14,853 bases of DNA from CAZBSE01 sp964578625 (GTDB taxonomy: Bacteria; Actinomycetota; Humimicrobiia; Humimicrobiales; Humimicrobiaceae): assembly GCA_964578625.1 (NCBI GenBank), contig CAZODQ010000024.1, positions 1-14,853 on the forward strand. Direction: 5' to 3'. The translations under genes were made by a program, and so were the position numbers. Positions 1 to 5,726 of the stretch are shown piece after piece. How positions within the stretch are numbered: position 1 is the first letter of the stretch; every line of letters starts with the position of its first letter. Under the pieces are notes generated by a model. It saw nothing but the letters and a program-made list of their open reading frames with translations. It had not been told where the DNA came from and ran no database searches.

Positions 1-46
1 GTTAAGGCACTGTGTTGTTAGAGAGCGGGTTGCCCCGTTTGTTGGT

Positions 47-70
47 GAAGAGCCGAAGAGCCGAAGAGCC
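47..70. repeat. Three tandem copies of an 8-bp unit
   Basis: The unit GAAGAGCC occurs three times in direct succession. On the minus strand this reads GGCTCTTC x3 and begins about 6 nt after the encoded CCA end of the Gln tRNA, so it lies in the tRNA precursor trailer or just downstream. At 26-37 there is also a short GC hairpin, CGGG-TTGC-CCCG, which on the minus strand has a GCAA tetraloop. No U-run follows it, so it is not an obvious terminator. No gene is supported in bases 1-76. Confidence 0.6.
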
Positions 71-76
71 TCAAAC

Positions 77-150
77 TGGCTGGGGAGGGAGGATTCGAAC
101 CCCCGCTCTACGGTCCAGAGCCGCATGTCCTACCTTTAGACGACTCCCCA
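77..150 (-). tRNA. tRNA-Gln (anticodon CUG), CCA encoded
   Basis: The minus strand folds into a full cloverleaf. The acceptor stem is TGGGGAG with CTCCCCA. The anticodon stem TGCGG/CCGTA has one G-U pair and a 7-nt loop CTCTGGA whose anticodon is CTG. The T arm is GGGGG-TTCGAAT-CCTCC. The discriminator base is G, followed by an encoded CCA at 79-77. The weak U1-A72 first pair and the G discriminator are typical of bacterial tRNA-Gln. The gene lies about 80 bp downstream of the TusA-like gene on the same strand and could be processed from that transcript. An 18-bp inverted repeat (157-174) lies just upstream. Confidence 0.95.
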
Positions 151-156
151 GTGTGA

Positions 157-174
157 ATAGCATAATAATGCTAT
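157..174. repeat. 18-bp inverted repeat upstream of tRNA-Gln
   Basis: ATAGCAT and ATGCTAT (7 bp each, perfect) flank AATA, 7 bp before the 5' end of the tRNA gene. On the minus strand the centre reads TATTAT, which could act as a -10 box, but no -35 hexamer lies at the right distance. It could be an operator, a processing hairpin, or a weak transcript end for the sulfur operon. The sequence does not decide between these. Confidence 0.4.
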
Positions 175-233
175 CAGAAAATTTGATATGTGGCAAAATG
201 TAATATCCCTGGTGGCTAAAAAAGAAGTTTAAT

Positions 234-494
234 TTACTCTGTTTTTTTTATATAAAAAATGAACTTGCTGTTGTCTTTTTCTATTTTAAGCAGTTTGTTC
301 CCTGTCATCCTAGCCCAGCTTTTTATATCAGGTTCGGAACCCGGATCATCTGCAGTCATCTTAAGTATCTGACCCTTTTTCATGCTGTCCATTTTTTTCC
401 TGGTCTCATAGATCGGAACCGGGCAGTATAGGCCGATGCAGTCTAAATGTTGGTCGGCTGTGATTTTATTTACTCTTTTACTACTCTTGTCCAT
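234..494 (-). CDS. TusA/SirA-family sulfur carrier protein
   Basis: This 86-residue protein has the TusA signature near its N-terminus, with G-L-Y-C-P-V-P at residues 21-27. Cys24 sits where TusA proteins carry persulfide sulfur, and a second Cys lies at 19. The rest fits the small two-layer alpha/beta fold, including a T-A-D-D-P-G-S segment (48-53) typical of the family. In known systems TusA relays persulfide sulfur from a cysteine desulfurase or rhodanese to an acceptor. Here it is the last protein gene after a NifS-like protein, an IscU-type scaffold and a zinc-ribbon protein, so a role in sulfur transfer for the same pathway is inferred. The ATG at 494-492 lies 5 nt after the stop of the upstream gene, suggesting translational coupling. 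An in-frame TTG at 518 would add eight residues and overlap that gene. Neither start has a good Shine-Dalgarno sequence. Confidence 0.85.
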   Translation of the reverse strand: MDKSSKRVNKITADQHLDCIGLYCPVPIYETRKKMDSMKKGQILKMTADDPGSEPDIKSWARMTGNKLLKIEKDNSKFIFYIKKTE

Positions 495-499
495 AGTTT

Positions 500-691
500 T
501 TATAGAGGGGACCCGCAATTAGGACATTTTTTCATTTTATCTGTAACAGGATAACTGCATACTATACAATGGCTGATTTTAAAATTACAGAATGTACAAT
601 ATTCCACTTTGGTACTCTCAAGCTCCATATCGCAATATGGGCATCTGCATGGTGACTTTTTTCCCTTGCTTTTTTGTTTTTTCTCAGTCAT
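500..691 (-). CDS. Small four-CxxC zinc-ribbon protein
   Basis: This 63-residue protein has nine cysteines. Four CxxC pairs lie at C17/C20, C32/C35, C42/C45 and C56/C59, with one extra Cys at 15. Two consecutive zinc ribbons (double-zinc-ribbon type) are the simplest reading. The first 13 residues are rich in Lys and polar. No catalytic motif, signal peptide or membrane segment is present, so it is probably a cytoplasmic adaptor or metal/nucleic-acid-binding protein. The ATG at 691 has a good Shine-Dalgarno sequence (AGGAG, about 6 nt upstream). It sits between the Fe-S scaffold gene and the TusA-like gene, with spacings of only 17 and 5 bp, so it belongs to that operon. Its function is unknown. 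A link to Fe-S or sulfur handling is inferred from position only. Confidence 0.85.
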   Translation of the reverse strand: MTEKKQKSKGKKSPCRCPYCDMELESTKVEYCTFCNFKISHCIVCSYPVTDKMKKCPNCGSPL

Positions 692-708
692 ATCAGCTCC
701 TGTATGTG

Positions 709-1092
709 CTATTTTTTACTTTTTTGTTTTTTTAAGTAATTCTCGATGGCCTTATGCAGTGCATCAGCACCCAGATTTGAACAGTGGAGCTTATTTTTAG
801 GCAGACCGCCGAGTTCTTTGGCGACATTTTTATTGCTGATCTTTAGTGCTTCGTCAAGCGTCTTACCCTTTGCCATTTCACTTACCATACTGGATACCGC
901 GATTGCTGCACCGCAGCCGAAAGTCTTGAATTTTACATCATCAAGTTTATTATCCCTGACTTTTATATAGAAAGTCATCATATCACCGCAAACAGGGTTT
1001 CCTACCTCACCTATGCCGTCTGCGTCCTTTATTTCTCCGACATTTCTCGGAGACATAAAGTGATCCATGACTTTTTTGCTGTACATAACCAT
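709..1092 (-). CDS. nifU: IscU/NifU-type Fe-S cluster assembly scaffold
   Basis: This 127-residue protein is the length of a stand-alone IscU-type scaffold, on which [2Fe-2S] and [4Fe-4S] clusters are built before transfer to apoproteins. The three cluster-ligand cysteines are present: Cys35 in G-N-P-V-C-G-D, Cys60 in F-G-C-G-A-A-I-A, and Cys104 in K-L-H-C-S-N-L. The Asp that promotes cluster release is present at position 37. The segment L-P-K-N-K (97-101) occupies the place of the LPPVK chaperone-binding motif. The scaffold therefore looks fully competent, in contrast to its NifS-like neighbour. The ATG at 1092 is preceded by a GGGG Shine-Dalgarno sequence. A second Met at residue 3 is possible. 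The gene is second in the minus-strand operon, 90 bp after the NifS-like gene and 17 bp before the zinc-ribbon gene. Confidence 0.93.
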   Translation of the reverse strand: MVMYSKKVMDHFMSPRNVGEIKDADGIGEVGNPVCGDMMTFYIKVRDNKLDDVKFKTFGCGAAIAVSSMVSEMAKGKTLDEALKISNKNVAKELGGLPKNKLHCSNLGADALHKAIENYLKKQKSKK

Positions 1093-1182
1093 TGTTACCC
1101 CTTTTTAAATATAAATTACTTAGTATCAAAGCTTCGGGCTTTAATCAATATATTATTTTTAATCGTTACTTTCAAGTACTTT

Positions 1183-2349
1183 CTACTCTCTATATAACGG
1201 CGACATTTTTCTAAGCCTGTCTATAATCGGAGGAAGGACTTCCAGGACTCTATCCACTTCTTTCTGGGTATTATACTTTCCAAGCGAAAACAGTATTGAG
1301 CCCTGAGCCATAGTAGGGGTGAGGCCCATGGCCAGAAGGACATGTGAACTTTTAAGTGCCTGTGAAGTACATGAGGACCCACTGGCTGCAGCGATTCCCT
1401 CAAGGTTTAGCATAAGAAGTATTGATTCTCCCTCTATGAACTCAAAACTGATATGTACATTTCCGGGAGTCCTTTCGGTAGGATGCCCGTTCAGTTTGAC
1501 ATTCTTGATTTTATTATTTATCCCTTTGATCAGGTTATGCTGCAGTTTTGATATATATTTGATGTTTTTATCCATTTCTTTTCCGGCTATCTCACAGGCC
1601 TTACCGAAACCGGCAATGGCAGCTACGTTTTCAGTCCCGGCTCTTCTTCCTCTTTCCTGGATGCCGCCCAGAAGCAGCGGTTTTATTCTTATTCCCCTTT
1701 TAAGATAAAGGGCTGCAGCTCCTTTTGGTCCGTACATCTGCTGGGAGGAGAAGCTGTATGAATCTACTCCAAGCTTGGTGACATCTACTGGTATTATGCC
1801 TGCCGCGGCCATGCCGTCACTGTGAAATAAAATATTGTTTTTTTTAGCGATATCTGAGATCTCCTTTATTTTTTGAATGGTTCCCACCTCATTGTTTGCA
1901 TGAATAATAGATATCAGTAAGGTATCTTTCGTAATTTCCTTTTTTATATCTTCCGGATTTACAAGACCATACTCATCAACAGAAAGTAAGCTTACTTTCC
2001 AGCCTTCTTTTTTTAACTCTTTTAAGGGATTGAGGATGGACAGGTGTTCAATACTGGAAGATATTATATGATTTCCCTTATCTTTATTTGCTCTGGCCAG
2101 ACCCCACAGTGCAAAGTTGTTTGATTCCGTACCACAGGATGTAAAATATATTTCTTCTTCGCCTGCACCGATAAGATCAGCTGCTTGTTTCCTTGCTTTG
2201 TCTACAGCTTTTTTTGGCTTGTCACTAAAATCATGAAGACTGGAAGGATTACCGTATTGTTCTTTTAAATACGGTTCCATTTCTTTAAAGACTTCGGGAT
2301 CTATTCTTGTTGTGGAAGCATTGTCAAAGAAGATTTTTTCTTTAGCCAT
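1183..2349 (-). CDS. NifS/IscS-family cysteine desulfurase homologue lacking the PLP lysine
   Basis: This 388-residue protein has the length and layout of class V aminotransferase NifS/IscS proteins. Such enzymes use pyridoxal phosphate to pull sulfur from cysteine and pass it to IscU. Family landmarks are visible: F-D-N-A-S-T-T (8-14), S-C-G-T-E-S (71-76), His102, A-N-N-E-V-G-T (151-157), Asp178, R-R-A-G-T-E-N-V (235-242) and the mobile-loop cysteine Cys327 in S-G-S-S-C-T-S. The catalytic centre is changed. Where the family has S-x-H-K-x-Y-G-P-K-G, this protein has S-S-Q-Q-M-Y-G-P-K-G, so Gln204 replaces the Schiff-base Lys and Gln203 the neighbouring His. Ala181 replaces the cofactor-contacting Gln, and Leu353 replaces the Arg in S-I-R-F-S-L-G. 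The codons (CAG CAG, GCC, CTG) are clear and the frame is intact. Normal PLP-dependent desulfuration is therefore unlikely. It may still be a scaffold partner, as reported for the Lys-lacking IscS of Archaeoglobus fulgidus. The ATG at 2349 has GAAGG upstream. Confidence 0.9.
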   Translation of the reverse strand: MAKEKIFFDNASTTRIDPEVFKEMEPYLKEQYGNPSSLHDFSDKPKKAVDKARKQAADLIGAGEEEIYFTSCGTESNNFALWGLARANKDKGNHIISSSIEHLSILNPLKELKKEGWKVSLLSVDEYGLVNPEDIKKEITKDTLLISIIHANNEVGTIQKIKEISDIAKKNNILFHSDGMAAAGIIPVDVTKLGVDSYSFSSQQMYGPKGAAALYLKRGIRIKPLLLGGIQERGRRAGTENVAAIAGFGKACEIAGKEMDKNIKYISKLQHNLIKGINNKIKNVKLNGHPTERTPGNVHISFEFIEGESILLMLNLEGIAAASGSSCTSQALKSSHVLLAMGLTPTMAQGSILFSLGKYNTQKEVDRVLEVLPPIIDRLRKMSPLYRE

Positions 2350-2375
2350 ATCAACTACCTTCGTATTTGATTGTA

Positions 2376-2404
2376 ATTACTATTATTATTATAGTATTAG
2401 TAAT
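2376..2404 (-). promoter_or_regulatory. Possible nifS-like promoter with flanking inverted repeat
   Basis: On the minus strand a perfect TATAAT box (2393-2388) lies about 40 nt before the NifS-like ATG. It is centred inside a perfect 7-bp inverted repeat, ATTACTA (2376-2382) and TAGTAAT (2398-2404). The repeat centres are 22 bp apart, about two helical turns. That geometry would suit a dimeric repressor covering the -10 region. No good -35 hexamer is seen, and the tract is very A/T-rich, so chance symmetry is possible. Confidence 0.35.
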
Positions 2405-2486
2405 AATAAATTTATTATTTCATAGTTTATTCCAAAAATCAACTTGACTTGTTATGCTGCCTTCAGGATATTAGGGGATAAATCAG

Positions 2487-2515
2487 TTGACAAATATGTC
2501 ACAAATTTTTATTAT
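2487..2515 (+). promoter_or_regulatory. Sigma70-type promoter of the RHH gene, with operator over the -35 box
   Basis: A perfect -35 TTGACA (2487-2492) is followed by a 17-nt spacer and a -10 TATTAT (2510-2515). Overlapping the -35 box is a perfect inverted repeat, TGACA-AATA-TGTCA (2488-2501), a plausible operator for the ribbon-helix-helix protein encoded immediately downstream. The expected transcription start, near 2521-2524, falls almost on the ATG at 2525. A weaker upstream candidate is TTGACT (2444-2449), 17 nt, GATATT (2467-2472). Confidence 0.65.
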
Positions 2516-2524
2516 TTATATATT

Positions 2525-2770
2525 ATGACCACAAAGATGTATAGCTTCAGACTTAATAAAGAGCTTATGGACAGTGCAAAAAAAATTGCCGGTAAAATGG
2601 ATATGTCGCTGTCATTTTTTATAAGATACCTTTTAAAAGAAAATTTTGAAAAAGGAAATAAGGCATTTCTTACATACCGGGATGAAAAGGTCAAGGTCCT
2701 CCGGGAAATATCCTCAGAGATAAAGAAATTAAGATCTGATTTAAGAAGCCTCTTAAAAGATAAAGGTTGA
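2525..2770 (+). CDS. Ribbon-helix-helix (CopG/Arc-type) DNA-binding protein
   Basis: This 81-residue protein has the RHH pattern: a short strand M-Y-S-F-R-L-N (5-11), helix A about 12-25, a turn at D-M-S-L-S, and helix B about 30-42 (F-F-I-R-Y-L-L-K-E-N-F). RHH proteins dimerise, insert the paired strand into the DNA major groove and usually repress their own promoters. The tail (about 53-80) is charged with spaced Ile/Leu and probably forms a coiled coil. The ATG at 2525 is chosen because it falls at the predicted transcription start of a near-consensus promoter. The in-frame ATG at 2537 is the alternative, and neither has a Shine-Dalgarno sequence. An in-frame extension back to 2444 would read through the promoter and is unlikely. 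There is no toxin gene beside it. It diverges from the sulfur operon and precedes the acetate-kinase-like gene, so it may control either or both. Confidence 0.75.
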   Translation: MTTKMYSFRLNKELMDSAKKIAGKMDMSLSFFIRYLLKENFEKGNKAFLTYRDEKVKVLREISSEIKKLRSDLRSLLKDKG

Positions 2771-2803
2771 TTGCTGTCAAATAACACACATCAATAGACA
2801 AAC

Positions 2804-2820
2804 ATCAGTTGTAAACTGAT
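2804..2820 (+). repeat. 7-bp hairpin downstream of the RHH gene
   Basis: ATCAGTT and AACTGAT form a perfect 7-bp stem around a GTA loop, 34 bp after the RHH stop codon. A T-rich stretch (CTTCTATTTTTATAT) follows about 10 nt later, so it could be a weak terminator. The absence of an immediate U-run makes this uncertain. The remaining A/T-rich sequence up to 2989 shows no other gene or clear promoter. Confidence 0.4.
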
Positions 2821-2989
2821 TAACTAATCTTCTATTTTTATATTAATAGTCAATGAAATTATAAAAATTATTTCAAATCTGCTAAAATAAATTTTACAAA
2901 GTTATTATAAAAGTCTTATTTAGATTTTTCATCGATAATAATTTTATTTTAAAAATTAATGCATATATTGATGCTTGAAAGGGGATTGG

Positions 2990-4231
2990 ATGATTGTAGC
3001 AGTAGCGAGTACCCAGGGGAATTGGCTCAAGAGTAAAATCATTGATGTTAAAAGCAATAGTGATATGGAAGTTTTAGGCGAGGCTAATGTGGGTGGGATA
3101 AAAACGAGAGGGAGATCAAATTTCATTCACAGAATTGGTACTAAAAAAGCTTCCGGTGAGCAGGTAAGAATTATTGGGTTTGAAGCCGGTTTAAAGCTTC
3201 TTCTCAACTGGTATATTAAAAACGGTATAATAAGCAGTCCCGGTGATATAGAGGTAATGGGATTTAAATGTGTTTTTGGAGAAAGAAACGGAGCCAGTTT
3301 TTTAACCCAAAAAGTGCTGACCGAGATGAACAGGTATGTGTTTTTTACAACAGCATACGACCTGTCAAGCATTGAAGCGGTCCAAGAATTCAAGAAGATA
3401 CTAAGCATACCTATTGTGGGAGTCTTTGATTCATCCTTTTATCATTCCATACCAGAGTTCAGAAGGTTTTTAGGTTTCCCCTGGGACTGGCATAAAAAAC
3501 TGGGAATAGAAAAGAAAGGTTTTGACGGCCTTTCGCACCAGTATCTGACTGCAATGACCTGCAAGATAGAAAATGCCAAAAAACTGAATTTAATCACGAT
3601 TTATCTGGGAGAAAACAGCTCAATCTGTGCCGTAGAAAATGGAAGATCAATCGATACCAGCATGTGTTTTTCACCTAATTCTGGGCTGCTCCAGAGGTCA
3701 GCGGTCGGTGATATTGACGGTACTGCTTTGCTTTTTGCCATGAATGAACTTGGGCTTACGTTAGAAGATACCATAACTGAGATAACAAATAATGCCGGTT
3801 TTAATTCTGTATCCGGAATGCAAGCGGACGACTTCAAAGAAATTTTAAGTGCAGCAAAAAAAGGAAACAAGAGGGCAAAGCTTGCTATAGATTCTTATAT
3901 CGATGGAATAAGAAAATATATTGGGGCATTTTCAACTGTACTTGGAAATGTTGACTGTATAGTTTTTGGCGGTGAAATTGGTGAAAATAGTATGTATATC
4001 AGGGAAAAATGCCTGGAAAATCTGGATTACATGGGTATAAGACTGGATCTTGCCAGGAACAAGGAGTTAAACGGCGTGCTGAGTCTTATTTCATCTGATT
4101 ATTCGGTGGCGTCAAAGACAAAAATATATATTATCCCTGCGGCAGAGGAAATGGTCATAGCTTATTTTGCAAAGAAGGTCATCGAAAAAGGAAAAGACCT
4201 GCTTCCTGAGGAGATGGTCTTCAGGCTATGA
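2990..4231 (+). CDS. Acetate kinase-family protein with substituted active-site residues
   Basis: This 413-residue protein is close to the length of acetate kinase (acetate + ATP to acetyl phosphate) and keeps its landmarks in order. They are V-F-D-S-S-F (145-150, for V-F-D-T-A-F), G-F-D-G-L-S-H (177-183, for G-F-H-G-T-S-H), Y-L-G-E-N-S-S (205-211), I-D-T-S-M-C-F-S-P (221-229), G-D-I-D (240-243), R-K-Y-I-G (308-312), I-G-E-N (330-333) and E-E-M-V-I-A (386-391). Asp147 and the late Glu are kept. Several catalytic positions differ. The N-terminal N-A-G-S-S-S phosphate loop reads S-T-Q-G-N-W (7-12). H-R-V-V-H-G-G has become F-K-C-V-F-G-E (92-98). The catalytic His is Asp179. G-T-R-S-G-D reads R-S-A-V-G-D, placing Ala238 at the transition-state Arg. 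It is either a pseudokinase or an ASKHA enzyme with another substrate. The ATG at 2990 has AAAGGGG 5-6 nt upstream, and a TTG at 2975 is less likely. The stop overlaps the convergent gltX stop. Confidence 0.82.
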   Translation: MIVAVASTQGNWLKSKIIDVKSNSDMEVLGEANVGGIKTRGRSNFIHRIGTKKASGEQVRIIGFEAGLKLLLNWYIKNGIISSPGDIEVMGFKCVFGERNGASFLTQKVLTEMNRYVFFTTAYDLSSIEAVQEFKKILSIPIVGVFDSSFYHSIPEFRRFLGFPWDWHKKLGIEKKGFDGLSHQYLTAMTCKIENAKKLNLITIYLGENSSICAVENGRSIDTSMCFSPNSGLLQRSAVGDIDGTALLFAMNELGLTLEDTITEITNNAGFNSVSGMQADDFKEILSAAKKGNKRAKLAIDSYIDGIRKYIGAFSTVLGNVDCIVFGGEIGENSMYIREKCLENLDYMGIRLDLARNKELNGVLSLISSDYSVASKTKIYIIPAAEEMVIAYFAKKVIEKGKDLLPEEMVFRL

Positions 4232-5716
4232 TATGATTTTTATATATTCATTTATTCTGGACAGAGTCAGTTCTTTTCCCAGTATTTCCATGGTTTTAAA
4301 TAGGGGAGGGCTGATGTTGCTGCCCCAGACAGCTATCCTTAATACCTCTGCTAATTTTCTGAGATTCAGGTTCAGCTTTTCAGAAAGTGACCTTAAATCT
4401 CTTTCGGTATTATCTGAGCAGAATTTTTTATCTATTTTACTCAGTGTGTGGTAAGATTTTTTTAATATATCCAGAGCGTCAATGTCTTTATTTTTAAAGT
4501 AAGCTGCCAGCTCTTTTGTATATTTGATTTTTATAAAAAACGGCTTTATTAGATCTATGCTTCCCTTAATTGTTTTTATTCGCTCTTTTACAAGCGGTAT
4601 GATCCTTTCGATTCTACTACCCAGCTTTTCTGTTTCTTTTTCTAATTCAGAAGCATCTTTACCGGCCAGATAATCTCTTATTTGTTTTTCCAGAAGTTTT
4701 TTCAAGCTGGAGTTTTCTATATTTCTCATATAATATCCGTTCATCCATAAAAGCTTATTGTAATCAAATCTGGCAGGCTTTTTGTTTATAGAGTCAAGAC
4801 TGAATTTTTCAGTTAGTTCTTTGATTGAAAAAATTGTTGTCTTTTCACCATATGACCAGCCGAGAAGAGCAAGATAATTCAGTATTGCCTCTCTGATAAA
4901 TCCTTCTTCTATATAGTTTTCAATGGAGATGGAACCGTGTCTTTTGCTCAGCTTCTGACCGTCTTCTCCTAAAATCATGGGAAGATGCGTGAAAACAGGG
5001 ACACTAAAGTCAAAAGCATCATAAATAAGTATCTGCTTTGGAGTATTGGTCAGATGGTCTTCACCCCTTATTACATGAGTTATTTTCATTAATGCGTCGT
5101 CTATTACTACGGAGAAGTTATAGGTGGGAAGTCCGTTAGACCTTATTATTATAAAATCTCCGATTGTGGCAGTATTGATTTTTATACTTCCGTAAACGGT
5201 ATCTTTAAAACCGACAGTCTTATTACTGGGAACTAAAAATCTTACAGCATGTGGTTTTCCGCTTTCAATATTATTTTTGATGATCTCCGGTGGGAGTCTA
5301 AGACATTTACCGTCGTATTCATAGGATTCTTCCAGCCCTTTGTTTTTTTTCCTTCTTTCTTCTAACTCCTCGGGACTGCAGAAACAATAGTATGCCTTCT
5401 TTTCGCTGATCAGCTTCTGCGCATATTCATTATAAATACCGGTTCTCTGGGACTGCCTGTATGGACCGAAGCCGCCGCCGATATCCGGACCTTCATCCCA
5501 GTCAAGGCCAAGCCATTTAAGTGACTCTATCATAAGGCCTACCGTTTCTTCCCGATGCCTTTCGATATTTGTGTCTTCAATTCTTAAAATAAAACTGCCT
5601 CCGGTCTTGCTTGCATAGAGCCAGTTGAAAAATGCAGTCCTGGCACTTCCTATATGGAGATAACCCGTGGGACTGGGAGCAAATCTTACTCTTAATTTGT
5701 TAGTTTTCTTATTCAT
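4226..5716 (-). CDS. gltX: Glutamyl-tRNA synthetase
   Basis: This 496-residue class I aminoacyl-tRNA synthetase charges tRNA-Glu with glutamate. The first ATP-binding motif is H-I-G-S at 21-24 within A-P-S-P-T-G-Y-L-H-I-G. The KMSKS-type motif is K-L-S-K-R at 255-259. Cys111, Cys113 and Cys138 with the nearby Tyr134 match the zinc site found in many GluRSs. The C-terminal part from about residue 330 is the helical anticodon-binding region. In bacteria without GlnRS this enzyme also misacylates tRNA-Gln for later amidation. Whether that holds here is not visible. The ATG at 5716 lies 10 bp after the PBP stop, so the two genes are probably co-transcribed. The Shine-Dalgarno sequence is weak, suggesting coupling. 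The stop codon TAG overlaps head-on with the stop of the acetate-kinase-like gene in the 6-bp string CTATGA. Confidence 0.97.
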   Translation of the reverse strand: MNKKTNKLRVRFAPSPTGYLHIGSARTAFFNWLYASKTGGSFILRIEDTNIERHREETVGLMIESLKWLGLDWDEGPDIGGGFGPYRQSQRTGIYNEYAQKLISEKKAYYCFCSPEELEERRKKNKGLEESYEYDGKCLRLPPEIIKNNIESGKPHAVRFLVPSNKTVGFKDTVYGSIKINTATIGDFIIIRSNGLPTYNFSVVIDDALMKITHVIRGEDHLTNTPKQILIYDAFDFSVPVFTHLPMILGEDGQKLSKRHGSISIENYIEEGFIREAILNYLALLGWSYGEKTTIFSIKELTEKFSLDSINKKPARFDYNKLLWMNGYYMRNIENSSLKKLLEKQIRDYLAGKDASELEKETEKLGSRIERIIPLVKERIKTIKGSIDLIKPFFIKIKYTKELAAYFKNKDIDALDILKKSYHTLSKIDKKFCSDNTERDLRSLSEKLNLNLRKLAEVLRIAVWGSNISPPLFKTMEILGKELTLSRINEYIKIIS

Positions 5717-5726
5717 AATAAATAAT

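Noticed and set aside
12..203. Plus-strand 63-codon ORF with G-W-G-G-R-I-R-T-P-A-L
   Set aside because: It is the antisense reading of the tRNA-Gln gene, a well-known source of false proteins.
1319..1708. Plus-strand 129-codon ORF opposite the NifS-like gene
   Set aside because: It is a shadow of the conserved frame, with no start signal. I also checked whether it could reflect a frameshift that would explain the missing Lys. The NifS frame is continuous on both sides of the QQ site.
2376..2412. TAT/TAA-rich trinucleotide stretch as a microsatellite or CRISPR-like repeat
   Set aside because: It is only a short A/T-rich run with no regular spacers, better read as part of the promoter region.
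2525..2770. RHH protein as the antitoxin of a toxin-antitoxin pair
   Set aside because: No small toxin-like gene lies upstream or downstream. The next gene is the 413-residue acetate-kinase homologue 219 bp away.
2990..4231. Reading the ASKHA-type protein as a ROK-family sugar kinase or repressor
   Set aside because: The order of motifs (V-F-D-S-S-F, G-F-D-G-L-S-H, D-T-S-M, G-D-I-D, I-G-E-N, E-E-M-V-I-A) matches acetate kinase, and there is no ROK cysteine cluster or N-terminal helix-turn-helix.
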